From Aurantiochytrium sp. KH105 (lineage: Eukaryota; Sar; Bigyra; Thraustochytrida; Thraustochytriidae): a stretch of 64,000 nucleotides of DNA. Positions within the stretch are counted from its first letter, which is position 1; each line of letters opens with the position of its first letter. Shown here piece after piece: positions 9,489 to 19,088 of the stretch. A model generated the notes under the pieces. It was not told the DNA's origin and did no database searches. It worked only from the letters and a program-made list of their open reading frames with translations. The stretch is taken from the NCBI GenBank assembly GCA_003116975.1, contig BGKB01000144.1, positions 103,370 through 167,369 of the forward strand, read 5' to 3'. The translations under genes and the position numbers were made by a program.

Positions 9489-11498
9489 CTACTCGTCTTT
9501 CTTCAAAGACTGTTGCTTTGCGTCCGCCGGGACCGAGTTGAGCTCGCGACCATCCAGATGAGCGTCAGCAAATCGAGAAGATGAGCTCCGGCGCATGAGG
9601 AATGGAAAGAAGGACTTCTTCTTATCGCGTGAAGAGGCCCTGGATTCCATCGAGGACAACGCCGTAGCGACCACTTCCGAGTCTCTGGCAACAAGAGATT
9701 GAAACTCTTCGAGTGTAATGCGCAACTCGCCGTCGGTGGCAGTCTCGGACGCCTCTTCCCCGGCCGCGCTTAGACTGCGGCGTCTGCGGACAGCAGAGAT
9801 AAGATCACGAAGCTCCTGACGAGAATCCTTGGTAAAGCGCTGCGAATTCGAGCTCTCCGTCGCGAGGCTCCACAGTCTCCATAGTTCAGACTCGGACACC
9901 AGGCCGTCCCCATCCTGGTCGTAAAGCTCAAACGCAAAGCGAATCTTATCCTTGGAAGAAGAAAAGGGATGCACGGTGGCCATGCCCGTGAGCAGCTCCC
10001 GAAAGTCAATCATTCCAGACATGTCGCGGTCAAAAAACTGAAAAAGACGGCGAGCTTGATCGCTTTCCGGGTCAAAGCCAACGGCACGGGCAAATTCGGG
10101 AAGGTCAACAAAGCCGTCTCCATCGGTATCGGCCTCGACAAATCGCTCGAGGATGACCTTGGCATCTTTCAGCGCGAGGGCCTGCGCTCGCTGCGCTGGG
10201 TCAAAGAGATCTTTGATTTGTTTGAGCTCGAGACCTCCGAGGTCAATCTTATCTTCCGGCTTGGCAACGTGGAAAAGACGCGGTTTGTGTCGCTTCTCCT
10301 CAATGTTGAGCGCGCTACGGTACAGCATGGCATCCTCGAAACAGTGCTCCGTGGTGTCAGCGTGAATATCAGCGGCAATCTCGTTCCGCACATTGTCAGC
10401 AAAAAGCGTAGCGTTCTCGCGCTCTTCCTTGGACGGCATGTGAAGCGGAAGGAAGCGAACGCGAGCGTGAAGAGTAAACTGACAAAAGTGACGTAGAAAG
10501 TAGTAATCGTACTTGCGGCAGACGATATAAGCCGGGTTAAAGTGCTTCCAGCGATAGTACAGACTCACAGGCTGTACCGGACACCCTGGCGTGAAGGCTC
10601 CCCGCTGGAACATGGTGATGACATCCTGGTTAGCCGTGGTCCCCTGGGGGAAGACGAGAATCGGGGGGAACCGCTTGTCCGGGTCAGTCTCGTGCATGCG
10701 CGAATCGGCAAAGCGCTTGATGGTTTCGACAGCGCGCTTCTTGTCCTCAGCTGAGTCGCGCTGGACAGGAATTACTTGCAAGCCACGGAAAAGGGTGCCG
10801 ACAATAGGAACCTTGAAGGCCTCTGCCTTGGACAGCGCGCTTGGGAGCAAGAGCCAGTACATGAGGAGCAGGTCGGCGAGCCCGACATGATTCGGGGTGA
10901 AGAGACAGGCCTCAGGAGATGGCGAACCGATGACTTCGATGTGGTAAAAGCCAAACACGAAGAGAGCAGCACGGCTCAGGCCAGAAACGGGTTTGAGCGC
11001 GAGGCGCCGCCATCGCGGCATTGGCGCTGTATACACTCCAACGTCGCGATCGAGTCCCAATGTGGCAACGCGGGCACAAAGATACGCGAGCAGGACCAGA
11101 AGAAAGACCAGAAGAGCCCGCACAATGGCGATCCCGGAGCAGACGAAGAAGACCATTTTGAGGAATTCGTAGACTGTCACGGGCGCGTTGTACCCGAACG
11201 GGTTCGCAGAGATGAGGTGGCGATTGCCCATGCCGGCGCTGCCCTGGCTCCCTGCCCCGCTGCTCCCGTGGCTCGTCAAGCTCGTGCTGCTGCTCACGCT
11301 ACTGCTCCGCCTGCCGCTCGAGGTCCGCGCCTCCGCCTCGTTGGGCCTCATCTTCACTTGGGCGAGATTGTGGACTCTCTCTCTCGCCCTCTGTATCAGT
11401 CCTGGCGGGTCCGACGAAGAGCGAGCGAGCGACAAGAGCGAGTCCAAGCGACGCCGCGAGGTACCGGAGGCCAGCGGTCTTGCTCCAGGCCAGATCAC
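9489..11498 (-). CDS. LPCAT/LPEAT2-like lysophospholipid acyltransferase with EF hands
   Basis: Members of this family use acyl-CoA to reacylate lysophospholipids at the ER or Golgi. After hydrophobic segments (about residues 105-180) comes the PlsC acyltransferase region with the HX4D box in NHVGLAD, then GLQVIPVQRDS, then FPQGTTANQ. In the last box the family usually has Glu-Gly-Thr; here the codon is CAG (Gln), an unusual change at a conserved position. The C-terminal half carries EF-hand loops DTDGDGFVDLPE, DRDMSGMIDFRE and DQDGDGLVSESE plus a weaker fourth, the arrangement of animal LPCAT1/2 and plant LPEAT2. The tail is Ser/Lys/Arg rich. The ATG at 11498 opens the longest frame; the ATG at 11351 (MRPNEAEAR) is an alternative that avoids a low-complexity leader. 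Substrate specificity cannot be read from the sequence. Confidence 0.88.
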   Translation of the reverse strand: MIWPGARPLASGTSRRRLDSLLSLARSSSDPPGLIQRARERVHNLAQVKMRPNEAEARTSSGRRSSSVSSSTSLTSHGSSGAGSQGSAGMGNRHLISANPFGYNAPVTVYEFLKMVFFVCSGIAIVRALLVFLLVLLAYLCARVATLGLDRDVGVYTAPMPRWRRLALKPVSGLSRAALFVFGFYHIEVIGSPSPEACLFTPNHVGLADLLLMYWLLLPSALSKAEAFKVPIVGTLFRGLQVIPVQRDSAEDKKRAVETIKRFADSRMHETDPDKRFPPILVFPQGTTANQDVITMFQRGAFTPGCPVQPVSLYYRWKHFNPAYIVCRKYDYYFLRHFCQFTLHARVRFLPLHMPSKEERENATLFADNVRNEIAADIHADTTEHCFEDAMLYRSALNIEEKRHKPRLFHVAKPEDKIDLGGLELKQIKDLFDPAQRAQALALKDAKVILERFVEADTDGDGFVDLPEFARAVGFDPESDQARRLFQFFDRDMSGMIDFRELLTGMATVHPFSSSKDKIRFAFELYDQDGDGLVSESELWRLWSLATESSNSQRFTKDSRQELRDLISAVRRRRSLSAAGEEASETATDGELRITLEEFQSLVARDSEVVATALSSMESRASSRDKKKSFFPFLMRRSSSSRFADAHLDGRELNSVPADAKQQSLKKDE

Positions 11499-12357
11499 TC
11501 CCTACAGGTCGCCACCTTAACTTGCGCGCAAGACAAGATGAGTGAAGGCAGCAAGAATTGGTTTTGATTCCTTCCCCCTTTATTTCGCTCGCTTTCGCCT
11601 TCGCTTTCGCTTTCGCGTTTCATTCATTTCATTCCTCATTCTTCATTCTCAGACTCACTCTGAAAGTTCGTTCCTTCGATATTTCCATTTGTGCATTCTT
11701 TCATTGCTCTTTTGCCGCTGCCAGGGAACAGCAAACACCTTGATGGTTACGGTATGGCTGCTAGCCCCCGGGCAACTCAAAGTCCAAGCCTCGCCAACAG
11801 TATGGGCAGGCGTCGGGCGGGTGTAACTCGTCTCGAGACAGCGATGAAGCATTTTGTAGTTCTTGCGTCTGCCAAATCAGAGCAGGATGAGCCTCGCTGG
11901 CTGGGGAGAGCAATCATCAAGAAGGCGATGCAAACGACAGAAAAAAGGAAGTTCTTTTTGACGCAGAGCGATCAGCGGCAGCAAGGCTCAGTTCTGAAAG
12001 GGGAATCACTTGGCTGCCAGTGGTTGAGCTGGATGGCTGGGGGCCCTCGCCTACTCGCCAACGATCGATGACCTAATGTGGCGGTACGTTGCGTTCGCCG
12101 TCGGAGCGTGCAAAAGCAAGTCTCTGAAATGGGATCAGTGATTCATAGAAAACACACAGTAGTGACAGAGAATGCACTAAATGACGCTAACCTTAGGTAT
12201 GATGCAAGATTTGTACAACGCCAATGGACGAAAATTACAAAGGGCTCGCGGCATGTGGCTGGCGGCATGTGGCTGGCGGCATGTGGCATTGGCTGGCGGC
12301 GTATGATATAACATATTTATAAGGAAGAAAAAAGACACGAAGCGCAGAACGGACGGG
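11499..12357. other. Intergenic region between two minus-strand genes
   Basis: It should contain the promoter of the acyltransferase gene and the 3' flank of the transposase-like gene. A CTTTCG-type repeat lies near 11585-11620 and a three-fold GGCATGTGGCTGGC repeat near 12250-12298. Open frames across it are short and look non-coding. I searched both flanks of the transposase-like gene by eye for terminal inverted repeats and found none. Confidence 0.5.
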
Positions 12358-14277
12358 TCATGCGACGAGGGCGTCGTAGGTCTTGGCCATGTCGAGGACT
12401 CCCTCAAGAGCAATAATGTCCTTAATGACGTCTGCCATCCGGACGAGGTATGCAGGCGCATAGGGCAACAGTGTGCTCTCCAAATCCCGAAGCGTGCTCG
12501 CCAAGAGGGCCTCCAAAAGAGTTGCATTTGGGTCTTGACCTGCAAAAAAGGCCCCGCTCAAGACAGAATCTGCGCTGATATTTTGCAGCGTCTCGTTGAC
12601 TCGATCCCGCAGAGCGCGATTAAAAAATTCACAAAGATTGAGCGTCGGTGAGTTGGGCGCCATTTGGATGAGACGCACGCGGTTGTTACTTGGCGCAAGC
12701 GCAGCAGAGAGCTCCTCAAAGGCGGGAATCTCTTTGATGCTTTCGTGATCGTGCACGTGCCGAATGTACTCGAAAGGGCAGTCCGCAATAAGATAGACAT
12801 CCTTGCCGCGGAATTCGTCGATGCGAACCAAAAGATTCTTGAGCGTTTGCTGCACAAAGCGCTTGAAGTCTTCCTCGTTGTGTGCCACCCCTCGCTTCGA
12901 GTCCGTCGCGGCGTTCCCGGTCGTACCCTCCTCGGCGCTGAACTGCTGGGCGTGAATGCGCCAGCCAAGCAGGCCCATGTTGGCTTGGAAGGCCATGGAC
13001 ACCTGAAGACCTTGATTGATGGACCCGCTCTGGGGCCCAGGGGGGCGTTTCATGCGCAAATGAAAAGGGACTTCGTCCAAAAAGATCAAGATCGAATTTG
13101 GATCCTCGAGCGCTGTGAGCAAATCGCGAGCGAAATGCAGACGGTTTGCGCAGTTCTCGTTGTCATTCACGGCCTCTGCGCTGTCCAGCACGTACTTGCG
13201 CGAGAGCACGAGCCCGTCGAACCAGTGGCGAATGGTTTCGTCTGATTCAATGTGGCGCGCTTCGTATGTTTCCCTGATCTGTGGCAGTCCAAAGTACCTC
13301 TCAATGGTGCCCTTGCTGATGGGACGATTCATCTTGTCCTCCTCGTTCTCGAGCTTGACGCCGAAATCGATGCACGAGCGGCGAAAGACCTCAAGGTTGA
13401 TGAGTTCGCGCAGCTGGGCGTGCGTAAGCAGAGCGTCGAGATGCACCCACTCGGTGAGAAACTTGATGAGCTCGGCCGAGTTTTTGGAGTTCTTTCCTGC
13501 GTGCCGGTACCGATCGTGACGGTGATCCCGAAACGCCTCTCGGCCATGCTCCTTGAAAAGGGCGACCACGCGGTCTGCTGTTCGCGCTGGCATGCCCATG
13601 AGCTGCGCGACTTCCAGACGAGCGGGTCTTCCGCCCTCGTTGTCGGCGCGCACGATGAGTTCCTTTTCAAACTCCGAGTACGTGCGTCGCGTGACGCGTT
13701 TCTTGGCGCGTCCAGACGTCGGGGCAGGTGAGGGCGAGTCGTCGACGCTGTCCCAGCTGCCAACAAGGTCGGCGGCCTTTTCGGCAAAGTCGTCAAAAAA
13801 GTCTGCATCGGATGGCAGGGCTTCCTCGTTCTGCCCAAGGCCGAAATCGCCGTGCATCTTGAAATCCTCGTTTTCATGGTCCCATTTATCGACGCCGCTT
13901 CGCTCATTTTCGCTAGATTTCCTACAGCCGCTCCCTGTCAAGCGGCCCAGGCTGCTATCTTGCGAAGGGCTGCTGCTGCTGCAGCTGCCGCTGCTGCTTT
14001 CGTTGCTGCCGCTGTTGCTACGGCTCCGGTTCCTTCTTCCAAGATTGTTTTTGACACGCGTTCTGCTGTTGCTGCTACTGCTGCTGCTGCTGCTGCTGTT
14101 GCTGCTGCTGTTGCTGCTGCAGCTGTTGCTGCTATTGCTGCTCTTGCCCATTCTGGATGAGTTACCGTCACCATGAGCTGCGAACTGGGTCTGCGCGCCG
14201 GCCCCCATCATCATCAAGGGTACCGGCGGAGGAGGTCCTCCAACCATGGTGACATTTTCCTCGTCCATGGCCGGCAT
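12358..14277 (-). CDS. DDE-type (Tc1/mariner/IS630-like) transposase-derived protein
   Basis: Residues ~1-190 are low-complexity (long Ser/Asn tract at 46-75, acidic patch at 150-180). Residues ~190-260 are basic with a helix-turn-helix look (GGRPARLEVAQLMGM...RTADRVVALF), the usual position of the DNA-binding part. The catalytic-type region has three boxes in the right order: ILIFLDEVPF (Asp401), VYLIADCPFEYIRH (Asp499) and APNSPTLNLCEFF (Glu550), which parallel the FxDE, DNAxxH and SPxLNPxE boxes of IS630/Tc1/mariner enzymes. Two departures stand out: DC instead of DN in box 2, NLCE instead of NPxE in box 3, and about 50 residues between boxes 2 and 3 rather than the ~34 common in the group. 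The frame is intact over 639 residues. It could be an active element or a domesticated gene; the lack of visible terminal repeats favours domestication or decay. Confidence 0.62.
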   Translation of the reverse strand: MPAMDEENVTMVGGPPPPVPLMMMGAGAQTQFAAHGDGNSSRMGKSSNSSNSCSSNSSSNSSSSSSSSSNSRTRVKNNLGRRNRSRSNSGSNESSSGSCSSSSPSQDSSLGRLTGSGCRKSSENERSGVDKWDHENEDFKMHGDFGLGQNEEALPSDADFFDDFAEKAADLVGSWDSVDDSPSPAPTSGRAKKRVTRRTYSEFEKELIVRADNEGGRPARLEVAQLMGMPARTADRVVALFKEHGREAFRDHRHDRYRHAGKNSKNSAELIKFLTEWVHLDALLTHAQLRELINLEVFRRSCIDFGVKLENEEDKMNRPISKGTIERYFGLPQIRETYEARHIESDETIRHWFDGLVLSRKYVLDSAEAVNDNENCANRLHFARDLLTALEDPNSILIFLDEVPFHLRMKRPPGPQSGSINQGLQVSMAFQANMGLLGWRIHAQQFSAEEGTTGNAATDSKRGVAHNEEDFKRFVQQTLKNLLVRIDEFRGKDVYLIADCPFEYIRHVHDHESIKEIPAFEELSAALAPSNNRVRLIQMAPNSPTLNLCEFFNRALRDRVNETLQNISADSVLSGAFFAGQDPNATLLEALLASTLRDLESTLLPYAPAYLVRMADVIKDIIALEGVLDMAKTYDALVA

Positions 14278-15327
14278 TTTGAAGTTGCTTTGCTGCGATA
14301 ACCTTTTGCGGCTTTATTCTGCGTTTGCTCGCTTCGCTTGCGTCGCCTCGCCGCGCTGCGCCTTCTTCTCTCGCGCCGTCTTTTGACGGTGACGAGGAGC
14401 AGACCGACGTGCCTCCTTCCTGCCCTGGTTCGCGTCCGCGGTTGCCCAATTGCGCGCGTGAGCCTTTCTTTGCGGCTCGCACGGGACAGACAGGCGCCGG
14501 CGCGAGGTCTGAGCGTCTGCGTCTGGGGTAGGGTCTGCGCCTGCGCCTGCGCCTGCGCCTACCTGCGCGCGCTAGAGCTGCCGCGCGTGTCGGAGCTGCC
14601 GCGCGCGGAGTCTTCTGGAGCTTGCGCTTTCGCTTTCGCTTTCGCTTTTGCTTTCGCTTTGACTGTGATTGTGAGATAGTTTGGTTGTTTGCTGGCTCGT
14701 CAAAGTGCCAGTGGTCATTGAGAACTACAAAGAAGAAAAAGAGAAGCGTCCCTGGCGCCGTTACCCACGGTTTCCTCATATTGGTATTCACCATGGGGGT
14801 TACGGATCGGTTACTCTCGTGCTGCCAGCGGCAGCCCACTCAAAGCCCTGGCGCAACTTGCGGGCGATGCAGTCAGTGATGGCTAGCCTGCGCTCGCGGC
14901 AGCGGCGGCCAATTGAGGGCGGCTGCTGCCAGCTGCCATTGCTTGCCGGACCATGTTTTCCCCCTTTCGTTGGGGCGGGCGTCTCTCTGCTTTCCGGATT
15001 CTCCCGAAGCCAGGGCAGCCTGCGCAACGCAATTTGCCGCCGGGCAATCGAGGCAAGCAGGAGAGGAGAACTTGGTCTGCGAAAGAAGAAAAGCCACAAA
15101 GAAGGAGAGCAGGCTTGGCGCCAGAGCTACAAAGCACGCTGCAGACGACGCACGCTCGAAGCCACCGCGCCTGCCTGCCTGTCTGCTGAGCAAGCGCGAG
15201 GGCTTTGGCGGAGAAGAGACGCACGCGAGCGGTGAGAAGCGAAGAGGGAAGGGAAAAGGGGCGGGGACGGGAGAAGGAGGAAAGGCTGGAAAATAGATAG
15301 TCTCGTTGCGCCTGCTCGTTCGCTCGC
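14278..15327. other. Divergent intergenic region upstream of NAD synthetase
   Basis: This 1.05 kb spacer separates the starts of the transposase-like gene (-) and NAD synthetase (+). It contains a GCGCCT repeat (about 14535-14562) and a CGCTTT repeat (about 14622-14662). A related CTTTCG tract occurs at about 11585-11620. No gene is supported. Confidence 0.5.
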
Positions 15328-17445
15328 GTGGCAAAGATGCAAAACGTGACCGTGGCGACGTGCTCGCTGGACCAATGGGCTCTCGACTTTGACGGAAACC
15401 TCGAGAGGACCAAGAGATCGATCGAATTGGCGAAGCAAAAAGGTGCTACATACAGAGTCGGCCCCGAGCTAGAGCTCTCCGGATACGGCTGCGAAGATCA
15501 CTTTCATGAGATTGATACCTTTCAGCACTCAGCCGAGGCGCTCGCGGACATTCTCAAGAGCGGCCTCACCGATGGCATTCTCTGTGACATCGGTCTGCCC
15601 ATGCTGCACAACTCTGTGCCCTACAATTGTCGAGCCATGTGCCTGAATGGCAAGGTCATTTGCATCCGCCCCAAGCTATTTCTTGCCGACGATGGCAACT
15701 ACCGCGAGCCTCGCTGGTTCACACGCTGGGAACGTCTCGGAGAGGCTGAAGACCACTACCTTAGCCCTGCTCTCGCGGCAGCCACAGGCCAGCAATCCTG
15801 TCTTTTTGGTGATTGCAGCATCCAAACGCTGGACACCCGTGTGGCCTCGGAAACCTGCGAAGAGCTCTTTACACCCAATAGTCCGCACATCCACCTCGGT
15901 CTATCGGGCGTAGAAATCCTTGGAAACGGCTCAGGATCCCACTTTGAGCTCCGCAAACTCGACAAGCGCATTGATCTCATTCGCAGCGCCACCGAGAAAA
16001 GCGGCGGTGTATACCTCTACGCCAACCAGCTCGGCTGCGACGGTGGCCGCATGCTCTACGACGGCTGCGCTCTTATTGCAGTCAATGGAAACATTGTGGC
16101 ACAGGGATCTCAGTTCAGTCTCGCTGATGTCGAGGTGATCACGGCCGTCATTGACCTTGAGGAGATCCGCGCCTACCGCATTGCCAAGGCAAGCCGTGGC
16201 GTCCAGGCCTCGAGGACGCGCCCTATCCCTGTCGTTCATGCGAACTTTCGCCTCGTCGATGCCAAGAGCTGCGACCCTGTTTCGGCCCCGCTCTCCGTCC
16301 GCTACCATTTGCCAGAGGAGCAGATCGCCTATGGCCCTGCTGTCTGGCTCTGGGACTATGCGCGCCGCACCGGCGCTAGCGGCTTTTTCCTGCCCCTGAG
16401 TGGCGGCGCCGATTCTTCATCCACTGCTGCCATCGTGGGCGCCATGTGTCAAATGGTTGCCAAAGCCGCCCTCAATGGCGATGAACGAGTCATCGCCGAT
16501 GCCCGCCGCATGGCTGGTCAGGGTCCTGACTATTTGCCGACGGATCCGCGCGAGTTTGCCAATTGCATCATGCATACAGCCTATCTCGGCACAGAGAACA
16601 GTTCCCAGGGCACGGAGAACTTTGCCAAGGGCCTCGCGGAGGCCATCGGGAACTACCATCTCACGGTCAAGATTGACGGTGTCGTGTCCGCGATTCTCAC
16701 TCTCTTTCGAGCTGTCTTCGGGGGCCGCGAGCCTCGGTTCAAGGTCCACGGCGGCTCGTTCTCTGAGAACCAGGCCTTGCAGAATATCCAGGCACGCTCC
16801 CGCATGCTCTTGAGCTATCTCTTTGGTCAGCTCCTGCCTTGGGTCCGCGGCAACTCGGGCTTCTTGCTTGTCCTTGGCAGCGGCAATGTCGATGAGGGTC
16901 TGCGAGGCTATCTTACAAAGTACGACTGCTCCTCGGCTGATCTGAATCCCATTGGAGGAATCTCCAAGGTGGACCTCAAGCGTTTCCTTTGGTGGGCAGC
17001 CAAGCCAGAGACCGAGGGCGGCCTTGGCTTCGGCATTCTGCAGGCCATTTCCGAGGCGCCCCCCACTGCCGAACTTGAGCCTATCACTGACGCCTACACG
17101 CAGACAGATGAGGCTGACATGGGAATGACCTATCAGGAGCTCAGCACATTTGGCCGTCTCCGCAAAATTTCTCGCTGCGGCCCCGTCTCCATGTTCAAGC
17201 GCCTCCTCACGCAGTGGGACCACCTCGAGCCCGCAGAGGTCGCATCCAAGGTGAAGCACTTTTTCCGTTCCTATGCCATGAACCGCCACAAAATGAGCAC
17301 CATCACGCCTTCTGTACATTGCGAGAGCTATGGCTGCGACGACAATCGTTTCGACTTGCGCCCCATCTTCATCGACGCGCGCTTCCCCTTTCAGTTCCGC
17401 ATGATCGACCGCATCTGCGCAGCTCAGTCCTCGCCCAAGCTGTGA
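15328..17445 (+). CDS. NADSYN1: Glutamine-dependent NAD+ synthetase
   Basis: This enzyme converts nicotinic acid adenine dinucleotide to NAD+ with ATP, using ammonia released from glutamine. The N-terminal nitrilase-fold glutaminase domain (about 1-290) shows its catalytic triad: Glu in VGPELELSGYGCEDHF (about residue 47), Lys in RPKLFLADDGNYREPRWF, and Cys in ASETCEELFTPNSPH. The C-terminal synthetase domain has the ATP PP-loop LPLSGGADSSSTAA (about 355-368) and the downstream LVLGSGNVDEGLRGYLTKYDCSSADLNPIGG region. The length of 705 aa matches the ~700-aa eukaryotic enzymes such as yeast QNS1, so both domains are complete and fused. The start may be the ATG at 15328 or the one three codons on at 15337. 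There is no organelle-targeting sequence, so it should be cytosolic. Confidence 0.97.
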   Translation: MAKMQNVTVATCSLDQWALDFDGNLERTKRSIELAKQKGATYRVGPELELSGYGCEDHFHEIDTFQHSAEALADILKSGLTDGILCDIGLPMLHNSVPYNCRAMCLNGKVICIRPKLFLADDGNYREPRWFTRWERLGEAEDHYLSPALAAATGQQSCLFGDCSIQTLDTRVASETCEELFTPNSPHIHLGLSGVEILGNGSGSHFELRKLDKRIDLIRSATEKSGGVYLYANQLGCDGGRMLYDGCALIAVNGNIVAQGSQFSLADVEVITAVIDLEEIRAYRIAKASRGVQASRTRPIPVVHANFRLVDAKSCDPVSAPLSVRYHLPEEQIAYGPAVWLWDYARRTGASGFFLPLSGGADSSSTAAIVGAMCQMVAKAALNGDERVIADARRMAGQGPDYLPTDPREFANCIMHTAYLGTENSSQGTENFAKGLAEAIGNYHLTVKIDGVVSAILTLFRAVFGGREPRFKVHGGSFSENQALQNIQARSRMLLSYLFGQLLPWVRGNSGFLLVLGSGNVDEGLRGYLTKYDCSSADLNPIGGISKVDLKRFLWWAAKPETEGGLGFGILQAISEAPPTAELEPITDAYTQTDEADMGMTYQELSTFGRLRKISRCGPVSMFKRLLTQWDHLEPAEVASKVKHFFRSYAMNRHKMSTITPSVHCESYGCDDNRFDLRPIFIDARFPFQFRMIDRICAAQSSPKL

Positions 17446-17711
17446 CACGCCTGCACTACGCGCAATATCATGGTACTAATGTCAAGAGATTTCACAAAAT
17501 TTGAGAAGATGAAGACGAGGTAAGGAAAAAGTTACAGACTGCCAGAGGCTTGTAGGACCCTGTTTCTCCCTTGCACGATGGTCACGAAAGTGAAAGCAGA
17601 CTCAAGCAGAAGATACACATACATAGTCGTCAATTTTTCCTTCTCTTATCTGGCTTCAACTGATTTCATTCGCTGATTTCACAGAACTTTTCTTCGAGTT
17701 CCATCATCGTG

Positions 17712-18731
17712 CTATCGTGTCTTGGTAGAAGAAGACGAGCTGCCCTTCTTAAGCGCTTGTACATTGATTGCGCGCGGAAAACGTTTTCCCTTGCGGGACT
17801 TTATATAAACGTACTCGAGCTCGTAGCGGTCAAGGAATTTTCTCATGTCACCTTCTGCACGCTGGCGCCCATCATGGAAGCGAAGCTGCTCCTGCAAGAT
17901 CTTCAAGTCAAGTTCCGGATAGCTCGACTTGAGCAGCGCCTGAAAGGCATTACGTCGCACGCGCTGTAGCATATGGTCCATCAGAAAGCCACTCATATTT
18001 GGCGCGCTCTCATGCAGCTCAAAGAATCGAACGTAGGCGTTGCGGCGGACAGCCGCAAGGACAGCGAACGCGTGAGCTAGCGCTATCGACTGTCTGCTGC
18101 GCGCCGCCAAGTCGCGCGCTGTATTAACAAAGAAGGTGTTCTCTGCATGGATTGCATGAAGCACCCGATACGCGGCGAACTCGTCGCAGAATTGAAGGCA
18201 GGCTTCACGGTCTCGCGTACATTTTTCTCCGTGAGCATGCAAATCGTCAAGAACGCTGAGGCATTGGTGCATCTCCTCGAGATCTGCGGACTCTAAAGAG
18301 ATGCGAGCGTTAGTTTCGTAGACCCGAATGCTCAATAGAAGCCATCGCTCGTTCTCCGCGCAGCGTTGCACAGTGAGGTCCTGACGAATGCTCTTGAGCT
18401 GCGAGCTCGCAAAGTTGTAGTCCTTCTCCTTTTTCCACCTTTGCTTGACCATTTCCAAGGACTCCTTTAATACACGCGGCGGTCTGATCTTGCTCCAGTC
18501 TACCGCCCCTGTCAGCCGCAGGTACGTCTTCTCCAGATGCTCGCAGTGACCGTAGTGCGTCGCGGTGTCCTCGAGATCCGAAGAACCCCGACGCTTGCGC
18601 TTCAAGGCGGCTCGCCTCGCTGCCTTGACGGCGCTCGGCGAGGCGCTCAGGGCCGCGGGCCCCCCGTCGCACGGCGCCGGCGCCGCGAAGCGCGCTGCGC
18701 GCGCCGCGCGCTCCCTCGCGCTCGCGCGCAT
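17712..18731 (-). CDS. SAC3/GANP-family protein, THP3/LENG8 type
   Basis: The block EKTYLRLTGAVDWSKIRPP...LKSIRQDLTVQRC (about residues 65-120 of this start) is the family hallmark: in yeast Thp3 and animal LENG8 the corresponding stretch carries YLRLT, VRP and the near-invariant KSIRQDLTVQ. The segment ESADLEEMHQCLSVL then matches the SAC3/PCI-type alpha-helical region. Known members take part in mRNA processing and nuclear mRNP functions together with a PCI partner (Csn12/PCID2). The C-terminus is shorter than that of LENG8, and the long N-terminal extension of animal proteins is missing, so this is close to the conserved domain alone. The frame is open to an ATG at 18911, but the ATG at 18731 avoids an Arg-rich leader and leaves a ~360-bp divergent spacer from the next gene. 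The C-terminus ends in a Ser/Thr/Lys tail. Confidence 0.85.
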   Translation of the reverse strand: MRASARERAARAARFAAPAPCDGGPAALSASPSAVKAARRAALKRKRRGSSDLEDTATHYGHCEHLEKTYLRLTGAVDWSKIRPPRVLKESLEMVKQRWKKEKDYNFASSQLKSIRQDLTVQRCAENERWLLLSIRVYETNARISLESADLEEMHQCLSVLDDLHAHGEKCTRDREACLQFCDEFAAYRVLHAIHAENTFFVNTARDLAARSRQSIALAHAFAVLAAVRRNAYVRFFELHESAPNMSGFLMDHMLQRVRRNAFQALLKSSYPELDLKILQEQLRFHDGRQRAEGDMRKFLDRYELEYVYIKSRKGKRFPRAINVQALKKGSSSSSTKTR

Positions 18732-19088
18732 GCTCGCGGCCTCTCGACTTCTCTCTCCGAGTCTTTCCGCGATTGGTCGCCGTAGAAGCGGGCCTGCTCC
18801 CTGCACTGCAGCAAAAGCCACTGGCGCCCGGCGGCGCCAAGTAGACCTGGGCCTATACCTGACTTGCCGGGGCGGCTGGAAGTCCTGGCCTCCTCGTCGG
18901 CGGCCTCCCATGGCCCCCTCCCTCCCTATCCCTCTCCGTCTGGCCCCACACCGCGGCAGAGACCCGTTGAATCGGCGCGAGGACGCGGAGCTGAGCTAGC
19001 TCATGCGGCCTGGGCCCAGCAAGGCCTCCCTCCTTCTGCAGGAAGGAGCCCAGGGTGGAGACGGCCCAAGGCAGACCCCGTCGCAGGG

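Noticed and set aside
16417-17448. 343-codon minus-strand frame inside NAD synthetase
   Set aside because: It is a shadow of a strongly conserved plus-strand gene; the antisense product has no recognisable pattern.
18864-19088. Upstream 75-codon extension of the ASH giant
   Set aside because: Pro/Arg/Ser-rich leader DNA that overlaps the divergent gene's upstream frame; no domain pattern.
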